In this document: positions 46,720 through 58,988 of the stretch, piece after piece | How positions within the stretch are numbered: position 1 is the stretch's first letter | Layout of the letters: every line of letters starts with the position of its first letter | Origin: Turritopsis dohrnii | Lineage: Eukaryota; Cnidaria; Hydrozoa; Anthoathecata; Oceaniidae | Assembly (NCBI GenBank): GCA_027922465.2 | Contig: BQMF02000016.1 | Coordinates: 1,736,001 to 1,800,000 of the forward strand | Reading direction: 5' to 3' | DNA length: 64,000 bases | The notes under the pieces: generated by a model | Told to the model about the DNA's origin: nothing | The model's database searches: none | What the model saw: the letters and a program-made list of their open reading frames with translations, nothing else | Made by a program: the position numbers and the translations under genes

Positions 46720-47210
46720 ATGTCAGTTTTGAAAGCCATACAAGGGTCTTTTCATCAAGGACACCAAATGTTTGGTGAATCTGCTGGTCAACAATGTACA
46801 TGTTCTCTAATGTCAGTTGCATTTACTCATGTGAAAAGCCAGGGGTATTGGACATCCTATGATTTGGATTTTATTATTAAAATGGGGGATGAAATCTATA
46901 AGTCCCTCAATCAAAATACCTATTTGATGATAGCTGAACTTCCAAAAACATTATCTCTACTCAATTCGTCTATTGATATTTGTTATGCGAAACTGGTGTG
47001 CTATTTGAACAAAATATCCCTTCTTATTGTAATGGAGTACTGATCTTACTGAAAGGCATATGCTTCGGCGTATTGTGGACTCAAAAATGCTACTTTCTAT
47101 TTGATTCCCATAGTAGAAATGCTCAAGGGAGGTCATGTTCAAATGAATTTTCAATTTTGATGAAATTTAAGACTAAGAATTCACTAAAGATGTTTGTTAT
47201 TGAAAACTAC
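46720..47210 (+). pseudogene. Helentron N-terminal cysteine-protease-like domain
   Basis: IQGSFHQGHQMFGESAGQQC opens the domain with a candidate nucleophile Cys (Gln-Gln-Cys near 46795), followed by GYWTSYDLDFIIKMGDEIYK and, after a frameshift near 46980, YFLFDSHSRNAQG with a candidate Asp/His pair. The order of Gln-Cys and DSH fits papain-like OTU/C76-type deubiquitinase folds seen in some Helitron polyproteins; the assignment is by motif only. Confidence 0.65.
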
Positions 47211-47319
47211 TTACAAAGAAGTGATGAAAATGTACAGTTTGAAATTCATTATCTCACAGTATCTAAAAATGACCCCTCAGCCAGTCTATATGCAAATTAT
47301 CGAAAGTTAAGAAAGAATA

Positions 47320-47695
47320 CTATTGAGAAAGAAAGTTGTCGAGAAAGAAAGTCTACCAATTTAGAAAAAGAAAAGTGTAGAATGCGAAATTCTTCTGAGA
47401 GTGCAAAAGAAAAATGTCGTAAGCGTAAATCAACAGAAATTGAAAAGCAAAAATGCTGTTATCGCAAAGCAGCTGAAGTTGAAAAAGGAAAATGTCGACA
47501 AAGAAAAGCAACTGATATTGAAAAAGAAAAGTGTCGACAAAGAAAAGCAACTGACATTGAAAAAGAAAAGTGTCGACAAAGAAATGCAACTGACATTGCA
47601 AAAGGAAAGTCTCGACAAAGAAATGCAACTGACATTGCAAAAGAAAAGTGTCGTAAACTCAAGGCAACTCAAGATGCTAAGGACAAAAGCTGTAA
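47320..47695 (+). repeat. 39-bp coding tandem repeat (13-residue unit)
   Basis: About nine in-frame copies of an (E)KCRQRKATDIEKE-type 13-residue unit; unit sequence near GAAAAGTGTCGACAAAGAAA. Highly charged and probably helical. Three antisense or alternative frames stay open through it and are artefacts. Confidence 0.85.
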
Positions 47696-48610
47696 AAGAA
47701 AGCGAATTACCAAACACTCTATATCAGATCGTATTTCGGTCTTCAAAAGAGCAATACAAGAAGGGCCTTACTTTATTTGTGTTGTTTGCAACCGCTGCTT
47801 ATATAAAAGAACAGTGAAGAATTTTGATGAAACTTTATATGAATTTGAGTTCCATCATTTATTCACATTTGTTGAAAGTTTTGATGGCAATCACTACATT
47901 TGTTTTACATGTGACAGATATCTTAAAACGAAACAAGTTCCATGTCAGGCTGTTAAAAATAGATTGGAGCTTGATGAAATTCCAAAAGAAATTTTGTGTC
48001 TCAATCACCTTGAGAAAATTTTAATTGCCAAACGTATGTTATTTAAGAAAATTGTAGTCATACATGGTAAAGGTGAACAACCTAAGATCAAAGGTGCTAT
48101 TTGTAATGTCCCTGTATGTGCTGATGCAGTCAGTGAGTGTCTTCCACTCCCAGATAACATCAATGGTGTGATACCAGTGAAACTTAAGCGAAAACTTGCA
48201 TTCAAAGGCCATATTCATTTTGAAGATGTTGACCCTGAGCGTGTGAAAAAGGCACTACAGTATTTGAAGACCAACAATCCATTCTACTCAAATATTTTAA
48301 TAAGGATTGATAATATAAACAAAGAATTATTATCATTAACAGATACTGATGTAATTGTAGATCAAGATGTATTTCCTATTGATATTGAAGATTTGGAAGA
48401 GGAAAATTCCCTGAATAATGATCGAATAAATAGTGATGAAATGGTTATTATTCCTAATATTTACAGTCAGAATGAAAACCTTTTGAATATTGCACCAGGA
48501 GAAAACAAAATGCCAGAATCATTTTTTATGATGATTTTTGTGAAGAGCAAGCGTTCCCTTATCTACTTCCTAAAGGAAAATTTGGGTACAAAGTTCTTAG
48601 ATCTGTTCAA

Positions 48611-49900
48611 TTGTCTCCAGTGAAATATTTTAACCAGCGGCTGCTTAATTACTCACAAAGATTTTCCTCCAATGCAGATTTCATATTTTTCGGACACTAC
48701 GTTGTTCAACAGATAAATCTTTACAATCAAATGAATATCGCCACATCCAAAGTTAGTGGAACCTTAAATGCTGGACAGTTGCAAAATAACTATAAAGAGA
48801 CCATTCGTTCTTTTATTTCAGAAGACAAAGGTTTCACATTCATGAAATCTGTCAAAGGCACCCCTGCACACTGGAAGAACTTCTTATATGATGTATTAGC
48901 AATGGTTAAACAGCTAGGTCTACCTACATTTTTTGTCACTTTATCATGTGCTGATTTGAAATGGGCTGAATTGATATCAATTATTGATAAACTAAATTGT
49001 TTTGGTACACACGGGGAACTGAACTACTTTGAAAAATTCAGAAGATTAAATGCCAACCCTGTTCTTACTGCCAGGCATTTTCAATTTCGAGTGGAAACCT
49101 TCTTCAAGGAAATTATTTTGCATAAAGACGGCCCATTAGGAAAAGTAGAATTTTACGTCATTAAAGTACAATTTCAATTTCGAGGCTCTCCACATGTTCA
49201 TTCATTTGTTTGGGTGAAAGATCCACCTGTACTAACACTTGAGACTAAAAATACATATTTAGAATTCATTGATTCTATTGTCAAGGCAGATTTGCCAGAT
49301 GAACTAAATGAACCTCATTTATATGAACTAGTTAGTCAATACCAAATTCACAAGCACTCAAAATCCTGCCGAAAGTATAAGAATGCTCCATGCAGATTTC
49401 ATTATGGCCGATTTTCCACTGATAAAACAATTTGCGCTGAACCGTTAGAGGGATCATTACCTGACACTGATAAATTCAGAATCTTATCAGAGCGAGCAAA
49501 GATTTTGAAAAGTAAAAAATTATGTTGATGAATATTTAGACCCTCACAAACATTCCTATGTAAGTGACTTATCCATTTCAGAAATTTTGATTTCCCTTGA
49601 CATAAATGAAGAAGATTATTATCGCATGCTTTCCATTTCTTCTGGGGAAGATTTTGAAATTCACTTACGGCGACCACCAAACTCTTGCTTTGTTAATAAT
49701 TATTTTGCGATAGGATTAGGGGAGTGGGAAGCTAATATGGATATCCAACCAGTTTTTAACTATTACAAGGCTGTTTCGTATATGTGCTCCTATTTTTCAA
49801 AAGCTGAAACGGATTCATCTGTTGCAATGAAAAAGGCTGCAGAAGAAAGCGAAAACTTGAATTTTAGGGATAAACTGAAGAAATTAGCTATTGCATTTTT
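48611..49900 (+). pseudogene. Helentron Rep (HUH) nuclease region
   Basis: FNQRLLNYSQRFSSNADFIF begins the Helitron-like N-terminal domain. The HUH motif is in RGSPHVHSFVW (about 49180-49212). After a frameshift near 49520 the tyrosine motif region is YYKAVSYMCSYFSKAE (about 49760-49805). These three are the established Rep motifs for rolling-circle transposition. Confidence 0.88.
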
Positions 49901-50689
49901 ATCTCACAGACAATGTTCTTTGCAAGAGGCAGTTTACCAACTTATGCCGGAGTTATGGTTGAGAAAAACATTTCCTGTGGTTACCTTTGGAAATAGCAAT
50001 TTGCCTGACAAAAGATATAGAATTTGCAAACGTGAACAAGAGCTAAGTGAGCTACCACAAGATAGCACAAACATATTCAAACGTAACAATTTAGACCGTT
50101 ACATGGAAAGACCAGATAAGAACTTCAAAGGAGGTAAATACGGTGTTCTTGATACTATTTGCTATGCTGAATTTTTAGCTTTTTATGTATTAGACACAAA
50201 ACCCATGTTTGATGAAAATGATTCTCAACCAGAAGTACTTCATGATGATTCCGGTGAAGTACCATGCAATTACCCAAAATCGATACCGCTCATGTCATCC
50301 AAAGAGAAAATAAAATGTCGTGGTATTAGAAAAGTTATTAGGTATCATACTCCAAACCGTGTTACTCAGCCTGAAGCATATGCCCACCACTTACTACTTT
50401 TATTTTACCCTTTTCGTAATGAAAGTGAGCTTCTATGTTGTGAAACTAAGACCTACACTGCTAAGCTAAATCAGACGCACGTTTTAGAGATTGTAAACCA
50501 AAACAAACTCCGGTATGAACCTTGGGGTGACCTAGTTGACACAGTTTTAATGAATCACACTTTAAGACCAAGAACTGATGCCTTTGCTGAACAAGAAAAT
50601 GATGATCTCTTAGTTGAAAATGAATCTGTTGAAGAACATGAAACTTTTTCAGATCTTTTCAGTAATTTGAATTCATCTAACGCAGGGCT

Positions 50690-52160
50690 TGACACGACAA
50701 CTGATGAAGAAATCAACCATTCAATTTCAACACTTAATAATAAACAGCGAGAAGTTTTTAATATTGGTAATTCATGGGCCAGACTCAAAGTAGTATGTAA
50801 TTTCTGTAAAGATATCAATGAGGTAGAACCCTTGCAGTTGTTTATAACTGGTGGTGCTGGTACTGGTAAATCACATCTAATAAAAACTGTAGCTGCAATG
50901 CTTATGAAAACTTTGAACTACCGTTCATTGAATCCAGAAAAACCTAAAGTTTTGATGTTAGCACCAACAGGAGTTGCTGCCGTTCAAATAGCTGGAAATA
51001 CAATTCATTCTGCATTTGGAATACCTGTTGATTGTAGAGGCTTACAAGCTCCAAAACTTCCAGATAAAAAGAGGTGCTCATTTCGGCTGAAATTAGAGGA
51101 GCTTAAGGTAATAATTATAGATGAAATATCTATGGTAGCCAATAAGCTATCATTACATATTCATCAGAGGTTATTAGATACTTTTGGCTACTCTGGAAAT
51201 TCCATGAAACCTTTTGCTGGCCTAACAATTATTGTTGTTGGAGATTTGTATCAGCTCCCGCCTGTGATGCAGCGTCCTGTGTTTGCTGATTATCACAATG
51301 AAATGTATAACATCTATCATCTGTGGAAGGTGTTCAAAATGTGTGAGCTTACAGAAGTAATGCGCCAACGTGGAGATAACACTCTTATTGACCTTTTGAA
51401 CAATGTTCGGATAGGAAGGATCACTTCCGACGATGAAGAGATCTTGTAATCAAGATTCATATCAAAGGAAAATGAGAACTACCCTAATGAAGCCTTTCAT
51501 ATATTTGCTGAAAATGAACCAGCCAGGCAACATAATCATGTAATGCTAGAGAAACTTGACTATACTCTTTTTACTGTACAAGCTGTAGACCAAGTACCTA
51601 ATGGGGTTCCAAGTCACATATATGACCGAAAATTGACTCTAAATCAAAGTCAAACGAATGGCCTAAGTTTCGAATTGAAAATTGAAAAGTTGGTGCAAGA
51701 GTGATGTTAACATCGAATTTAGATGTGTGTGATAAATTGATCAATGGCTAAATTGGTACGATTAAGCACATCACGAGAAAACAATTCTGTAAAAACAATA
51801 TACATAAAATTTGATGATTTAAAGGCTGGTCATTTAAAAAAAATTACCGACGCCTTTGCTAGACAAATCGATGCAGTTCCTATTGAACGTATAACAACAG
51901 ACATAAAAACCAGCCCTAAAAAAGAAGCATCACCAGTAGTAAAGAGGACACAATTCCCTCTCGCTTTAGCATGGGCTTGCACAGTGCACAAGGTCCAAGG
52001 ATTAAGTTTGAACCAAGTTGTAATCAGTTTTGATTTACTAAAACAAAAGGCATTTAACCATGGTCAAATTTACGTTGCTCTTAGTCGAGTTACTTCCTTA
52101 GAAGGGTTATTTTTAACTGGCGAATTTAAAAGACCAGCAATATCAGCTGACCCACGAACT
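50690..52160 (+). pseudogene. Helentron SF1 (Pif1-like) helicase region
   Basis: Walker A GGAGTGKSHLIKT near 50850, LAPTGVAAVQIAGNTIHSAF near 50960, Walker B VIIIDEISMV near 51115, VVGDLYQLPPV near 51237 and TEVMRQRGD near 51352. After stops and shifts the C-terminal motifs ACTVHKVQGLSLNQVVISF and GQIYVALSRVTSLEGL (52062-52110) complete the set. Confidence 0.9.
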
Positions 52161-52229
52161 AGTAGAGAATATAAGTGTTTAAGGGAGAATCAAGACCTTG
52201 GAAGGGAACCTGGTAACACTGATGACGAT

Positions 52230-52812
52230 TCATTATCGTTAATTATATGTAACGTAAGGTCATTCAGAAAACATCTAGGTGACATAAAGGCAGATGTACG
52301 TTTTACGAAAAGTAATATAATGCTTTTAACTGAAACCCAAATGACAAATGATGATAAAGTCTTATTAAAAGGATATACAGGATTGCATAACAACAGCTCC
52401 CACAAATATTCAAGTCTGGCTTGTCTTTTTGGTTGTGACCTCAGAATAATTGAAGAGTTTCCTTGCGAAGGACTTTGTATTTATCGGTTCTTTTTAGAAA
52501 ATGAGAGTTTTAGAATATTGCTTCTGTACAGGAGAAATGGCACGGCTATGTCAACTTTTCACGAACTTTTGCAATACGTAACTGCAGCTTATGAAATAGA
52601 CATTTTAACTGGAGACTTCAATGTCAATCCAAATGACCATATAAGATCTATATTAGAAGACTACGATCAACTCGTATTAGAACCAATCTGATCATCTGTA
52701 CATTAAAAAAGCTTTCGTCCTAAATTATAATATTGCCGTTTCTGTTCACCACGTTCATTTTTCTGACCATGCTTCTATCAAAGTTTCCCTGGAGAAAGTA
52801 ATCAAAGAATGA
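52230..52812 (+). pseudogene. Helentron C-terminal AP endonuclease
   Basis: SLIICNVRSFRKHLGDIKAD, then LLTETQM, ILTGDFNVNPND and, after a frameshift near 52690, VHHVHFSDHASIKVSL with the terminal SDH motif. These are the NxRS, TE, GDFN and SDH landmarks of exonuclease-endonuclease-phosphatase nucleases. Fusion to a Helitron helicase is the hallmark of Helentrons. Confidence 0.82.
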
Positions 52813-53085
52813 CTCTCTGAAAGTCATTTGATCTCCTTCCATCGTAATTGAAGGATTTTTTTTTTATTTTTTTTTTGTGGAAGTGGGACTTAGAGATTGT
52901 GCTTTGGTACGATTAATCTACATTGTCTGCCCTTTTTACTCAGGCTAACTGCATTAACTTTCATGACGCAGCGTTGATCTGCATGACTGAGAACTTTTGA
53001 ACAATTGCGCTAGTAAGAGCCGGCGTAAAAAGGGCCAATAAAGGTATATATTTTATAAACATTTTGTTATTTTCCTACATTTATT

Positions 53086-53534
53086 AATTTCGCTAGTATA
53101 GCGAAGTATTGGTATGGTCGTTCTATGTATCTCCATGACATTTTGGACGATCTCACTAAAGTAAATAATTGCATATAAAAGCCATGTCTGCACACACCTT
53201 AGCAATAAAATCTTTTGCAGGCTGACTAACGGGCTAAATTTGGACCAAATTATGAAAGTTCTCCAATTTCCTTAAAAATTTGCACAAAGCGCAATTGAAA
53301 GGTGCTGATTTCGAATTTGACAGTCATTTTTTCAAATTTGCCCAAAATTTGGCAATGCTATATTGAGATTTGTGTAATTGTGACACCGTCCTGAAGACGG
53401 TATAATAAGTTTTGATCTATTTGTTTTGTATAATTGCGAGTTGAAATTCTGCTACTGTTATCAACTATTGTATCTCACAGTTCTATGAACAGTATCTATT
53501 GGTTAGAATTGTGAGAATGCAATATAGCGAAATT
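53086..53534. mobile_element. MITE with AATTTCGCTAGTATA end
   Basis: Left AATTTCGCTAGTATAGCGAA and right TATAGCGAAATTTTCG are inverted. An internal hairpin ACCGTC-CTGAA-GACGGT is at 53385-53401. Non-coding. Confidence 0.5.
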
Positions 53535-55200
53535 TTCGACTTCCAAGTCGTCTTGTTTATTTTAATATTGTGATGTACCTTTTTATATTCATATTATATG
53601 ATAGCATATTAGAGACACTATTCTTCCGAACATTTACAATAATTAGTTGCCTTAATCCTTAAACGTTTGTTAGCTTTGATCACCTAGTATTTTGTTAATG
53701 TTCACACCATAGCATAACCTCCTGTCAAAAATATTTCTGTTTGTGAATAATTTTACTTATTGTTGCTTCAATTTGAGCAAAACAGTTATTAACGGTATTA
53801 ACATTATAAATTTAGTTCATTAAAAATAATTATTATATATTTCCCCATAGGGCGAAATATATGTTAAAACCGGCATTTTCTTTCTCCTCCTTCTTCTCCT
53901 TTTCGTTCACTTTTATAGCCGCGGTTCAGTATTGAATTTTCGGCTACCCATAGTAGATAAGAATAGAGGCTAGTGTACCGTGAAGTAGTACGCCATTTTG
54001 TTTCAGTCAGTGCAGATGGGCTTTGGAAGACTGCTTTTTTGTGCAAACTTTTAAAATGATTCAATAGATAAAACGTTAAATGATGGAAATAAATCGTTTT
54101 ATTTCTTAAAAAGTTTTGTAAAACTTTTGAATGAACGTGTAAAAAACAGAAAAACATCTGATATTGATGATGTTTTGTTTTTGTTGAAAACAATATAGTG
54201 TTATTTATGATGATTGGTAGTTAAATGCTTGGAACAACAAACCATTGAAGCTGTGATTTCAGTGCAAAGGTGAAAATTCATTATCAACAGCCAGGGTGAA
54301 GATTTATTTATGTAGCCCAACTGTACTGAAAGCACGATGATAATACAGCCATAATAAAGGAAACTCTTTTCATGTGGAGAACAACCAGTTCAACCATTTA
54401 ATTCAAAGAGTACATACAAAAACAGCAAGTAAATATATGATGTCGTATATGCAAGAAAAAGTTCAGAAAACCAATTACGTATATATAATGTTTTAATACA
54501 CAGAGGATTGAGACAAATCTTGAAATTGAAAGAATGATGGTCGAGTGTGCTTTTCTGGATAGTTGTTTAATTCAACAACAGAAACATAGTTTACTATGAA
54601 GTATATATATGGTCATGCATCAGTATACATTTGATGCTGTATATCATATTTTATTTTGCAAAATTAAATATATGACTGTCAATTTTCCTTTTACGAACAA
54701 CGAACATAAATTTTTGAAATGTTTCATCTATAAGAATTTGATCTTTCACTTTGGTTTGCATATAACTGAACCCTAAACAGCATCTCGTCTTAACAAAACC
54801 ATTGGAAAATGAAAAAGGAAATAAGTCGATGAACATCTAAATCTTTTATAGTCACTTAGGTCGCATGTTTCTCGTGTTTACAAGCTTGTAAGGATTTGAT
54901 GAAAACCGGGGGTGGTAGTTTTTGCAACTGCGAAGGTAATTAACATTTAATACAACGTATTCCCGTTAGACATAATGACTACGTGAGCATTTAACTTTGT
55001 AATGTTATTGCATTCATTGTCTCGATATATACGATGTACTGTAAAAGTATCCCTTTGGGGTTAATACAAAAATTTATGACTTATGCACGGGGAGTTTAAT
55101 TGTATAATTATTCTGTTGAATAGAGCCGTTTAGTGGAAAGATCATTGCCTACCCCCAGAAAATTAATGAAATCATAACAGAGTGAATATGTTAAAATGTG
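53535..55200. other. No recognisable gene
   Basis: AT-rich; short open frames only (for example 53864-54193, minus) without known motifs. Confidence 0.4.
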
Positions 55201-55208
55201 CGACCTAA

Positions 55209-55608
55209 GGGGCAGATTACATAATCCCGGTTAGCCGGAAAGAACTTTCATCCTGCCTTGCCGAGATGAATTTCAACTCAGTGTTATATGCAAAATTTTC
55301 ATCCCATTTAGGCGGGACGGGACAAAGCCAAACCTGCCTTTAAAAGAGGAAACGATACTTTTGACAAACTACGCATGCTCAAACCTCAAACTTGTCCGGT
55401 TGACCGGGATGAAGCGATTACATGGGAAAATTTCATCCCGCCTAATCGAGATCCCGGCTCTTAATAGCCGAGATCTCGGTTAGGCGAGATGAAAATTTCA
55501 ACATGTAATCGCGATGGGAAATTTATGATGATTTGACCAGGATGCCAAGACCTTGGCAAGGAGGGATGAAATTTCATTCCGGCTAACCGGGATCATGTAA
55601 CCAGCCCC
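55209..55608. mobile_element. Harbinger-type MITE, about 400 bp, GC-richer
   Basis: Ends GGGGCAGATTACATAATCCC and GGGATCATGTAACCAGCCCC with GGTTAGCCGGAA / TTCCGGCTAACC continuing. Both ends are flanked by TAA, the 3-bp TWA duplication of PIF/Harbinger elements. The interior contains further inverted CATCCCG.CTAA.CGAGAT blocks, giving a complex foldback. Confidence 0.82.
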
Positions 55609-56499
55609 TAAGTGACTTTAAGGGATTGTATCTTGCGATCTATTTTACTTTTTTGTAAAATTATTTTGCCTTTTGAACGATCAAAGATTGAAGTTTGGCT
55701 CACAAAAAACTCTTTTCTATAAAAAGCTCGATTTTTTCATCTTCGTTTTTCTTCTTCCATCTTCATTATTCTTCCAAATTTTATCATGAAAAAGTTCTTA
55801 AGCTCGACACAGCGCAAAAAGAATTTTTCATAATCTCATAACCTTCAAATTTGCCAAGCATTTATAAAAACTGTGCAAGTTCACTTGAAACGTACTTTAG
55901 TAAGGACAGCATTTTTATCTGAGTATCAGGTTGATGGTAGTTATTCTGTAATTATTTTATCACACATTTTTCTCATGGTTATCAATGTTTATTGATATTA
56001 TTGACAAAAATTTCGCAACTTTGGGGAAATATATAGTCGCATTTTTGCGAATCTTGTTGATGAATGAATTATGCAATTTTATGATTTTTTTTACACTATG
56101 TTCCTTTTTGATGTTCTCCATTCCAATTACTTTCTTTAACAATGTATAAGTCTAGCCTTTTTTCCGAATGTTTCACAAAATAGCAGTTTTTAAAGAGAAG
56201 CCTCAAATTTTTGATACTTGAATGTTTTTGTGTGGCAATAATTTCAATAATAATTGAAAATTTAATAACTTGTATATACCAAAATGTATTTTTATTATAT
56301 TCACGTTTTCCAAGCTGTATGTTTTTTTACAAACTGAAGAAAATATTCTTAGTGTATTAAACAGAGGACAGAAATGTTGAAAAAAACTTTATGCATTATG
56401 GACATAATGTACATATATCAAATCAACGATTGACAGCTAATGACTTTGAAATTTGAATGCAGAGAAATCACAAATCCATTTGTTGCATTTCATGATAGT

Positions 56500-56700
56500 T
56501 CACACCTGTTCAAGTCGTCGTTTTGGAAAACGAAATTGAAAGCATTCCAAATACCAAGATATTGCATTGAGCTGGAGTTTGAACTGAAAATCATGTTGAT
56601 CAATTAGTATAACCCTTATGAACACTTGTTCAGCTGATACGTGACGAATCCATAACTCACAATTATTGCAGCAAATTAAAACTATGAAGACTTTTAGCAT
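56500..56700 (-). CDS. Possible first exon of an unknown gene
   Basis: ATG-started minus-strand frame with a hydrophobic signal-like start (MLKVFIVLICCNN), followed by WIRHVSAEQVFIRVILIDQH; a splice-donor-like CAG|gtgtga ends the frame at about 56505. No partner exon recognised. Confidence 0.18.
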   Translation of the reverse strand: MLKVFIVLICCNNCELWIRHVSAEQVFIRVILIDQHDFQFKLQLNAISWYLECFQFRFPKRRLEQV

Positions 56701-57173
56701 GTAAGTTCCTAATAATAAATGTCATTTTTGGATTGATGAAACTGGTCTGGTTTTGTCAAAAATGTAATATTGATGTCTTTTTCAGGCTGATCAATATGGT
56801 CGGTTTTCATATCGTTCGACGAATGGAATTCGTATGAAAATTGTTTTGATATCGCTGAAAGAAGATTTATAACTGTTACGTTACTTATGGCGTTATAAAA
56901 CATGAGAAATAGTAAAAGAAGCTTGATATCGTTTCGTTAATCCCAAATGTAGACGACAAGTAAAGATAGATGAAGTGCAATACATGTTATCAACATTACC
57001 TCGAATTATCTCAGCGACATTGCAGTCTTTTCGTTATGGTGAAAACTGGTTTAATAAAATATTAAATGAGAAATATTTTTGCTGTGTTAACAAGTTAAAG
57101 AAATAACACAAACTGTTTATTTGTAAAATGCTTTCCAGTTATTATTGCCCCTTTTTTCTATGATCTTCAACAA

Positions 57174-57407
57174 CTAAACACCTAATAGGGACCCTTCTAA
57201 GCAAATTATTCTAGCCGAAGAAGTTATAATCTCGTCGGAAACAATTTCATCAGTTTCCTCCGTCGAGAATGTTGTCGCTCCTTCTGTGTTTGCGCCGGTC
57301 AAAATGCTCAAAATGTTTTTGCGACAATGATCATACCGCTTTGCGCCTATGGCTCTATTTTCAATGTTATTATGGTTGCTTATAAAGCAAATATTAAAAA
57401 CGTTCAT
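57174..57407 (-). CDS. Possible exon with Ser/Thr/Glu-rich C-terminal tail
   Basis: A GC-richer frame reading RYDHCRKNILSILTGANTEG, then ATTFSTEETDEIVSDE and a stop. The composition resembles a receptor cytoplasmic tail, and it lies 1.6 kb downstream of the opsin on the same strand, but the opsin has its own stop. Unassigned; may be chance. Confidence 0.22.
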   Translation of the reverse strand: MNVFNICFISNHNNIENRAIGAKRYDHCRKNILSILTGANTEGATTFSTEETDEIVSDEIITSSARIICLEGSLLGV

Positions 57408-57782
57408 TTGCTGCTACCGTTTTCCGCCATCTGGCTCTTGTTTCAGTTTAAAATGTAATTTGAATTTTGTATAATATAATATACTGTATAATTGTAGATT
57501 GTGAACGAAAGAGATTCCATATTAGTTATTGAACGATGAGGTTCTTTTCCCTGAAATGTAACACGAGCTCAAAATAAATATCAAAGGGATTGAAAGGGGG
57601 TTTTTGAAATAATTACTTATTTACAGAACCAATACTTTTAATACCGAGGTTTCCCATTATTTTTTTTTCCAGATTCATCCGTCAATAATTACAACGTCAC
57701 CGCCAATACACAACAACCGCAAAGCTAAACAAACACACGGTTATGTACAAAGACAAACACTCTTATATCCGAAATTTTAATA

Positions 57783-58700
57783 CAGTGTGTATCAAAAAAT
57801 TGGAAACAAGAAATATGACCGCAAGTCTCGAAGCAGATATCCAATTCATTCTTATAAATTTTGTATCAATGGAATCTTTATCTTTTTTGTCTTTCTCATG
57901 ATGTATTTTTTGTAGGAAATGGAAAGAAAGAAGAAGAGAAAATCCAAAAGATATGTTTGAAAAACTCATTGATTTCTAAACAAACAATTAAGGCAAAAGG
58001 TAAAAGCCGTATCTTTATTGTTTAAAGGCGCAAAATCGTTATGTGACATCTGAGACTCTCAATTAAAACAATGGCTTACGTAAAATTTATTCAAACGTGC
58101 GTAACAGTAGCTTTGTTAAGGTGAAAACGATAATAAATTGTTATGCAACTGTTTTTTGTTTGTTTTTTTTGCAAATTGATCTTATTGTTGAATACCTTAA
58201 TTGATCGTTAAGAAATTAATGGGTTTTTCCAAACTTCTTTTTTCGATTCTCTCCTCTCCTTCTTTTCCGTTTCATGCAAGAAATACATCATTAGAAAGAA
58301 AAACGATAAGGATTCCATTGATAGAAAAATTATAAGAATAAATTGAATGTTTACTACACACGTCATAAGTGCAGAAATAATTTTCTCATACGGCAGTTTG
58401 TTAATTACTTTCCACTTAATTACAAAGAAAGTTGTAAATTTATTCGAATTTTAATCACAACAGTAAATGTAATTGCTATTATATCGGAGTGTCAATTGTT
58501 CATAAAAAATCAGACTAATAAAATGTCGGATAAAATTCCTTAGAACTTCTGAAATATTTAACATTTCAACGTGATTTTAATGTCATTGAATAGCCCTTCT
58601 CTTTCTCTTTCTTTTAGTATAAAACTTTTCTTATATTAAGAATCATGTCAAACGCTAGAGTGAATAATTTTTTCGGTAGCCTTATTTTTGAAACACACTG
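57783..58700. mobile_element. Tc1-like element, 918 bp, non-autonomous
   Basis: Ends CAGTGTGTATCAAAAAATTG and TTTTTGAAACACACTG, both flanked by TA. Inverted internal arms of about 150 bp (57835-57995 and 58195-58335) belong to the 22180-22360 repeat. No transposase. Confidence 0.72.
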
Positions 58701-58988
58701 TATGTGTTACCATCAAAAAGAAAAATAAGCATTTCAGTCAGTAAAACAATTAAAAAGAGGAAACTATTAAGCGAAAAAAAATAGTTTCTTATCATTTAGA
58801 AACCGTTTTTTCCGTCGATAATAATTCTCTTTTGCTGCAAAATTTCTCCATCTGGAATTTCTGCTCAAGAATTGCTTTGAATTTCCCATCAATACTGGCA
58901 ATTATATTTACCCCCTGTAGTTGTTTTGCAAATCAACACGGTCTAAAATCCCATACCCCATCGACGCCTTACCAAACGACAATTAAAA

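Larger units (their letters stand above)
46708..52812 (+). pseudogene. Helentron (Helitron2-type) polyprotein, decayed
   Basis: A single rolling-circle transposon gene read through several frames. Domains in order: cysteine-protease-like (46720-47210), coiled repeat (47320-47690), DUF6570-like region (about 47720-48300), Rep nuclease (about 48620-49900), SF1/Pif1-like helicase (about 50690-52140), and AP endonuclease (52230-52812), which defines Helentrons. Frameshifts lie near 46980, 48525, 49520, 51690 and 52690. In-frame stops are at 51447-51449 and near 51746. The copy is dead but nearly full length in domain content. Helitron-type termini were not identified. Confidence 0.9.

Noticed and set aside
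47353..47717. Several long minus-strand and alternative-frame ORFs over the Helentron repeat.
   Set aside because: The 39-bp unit is a multiple of three, so any stop-free frame extends across all units; the sense frame continues into known Helentron domains.
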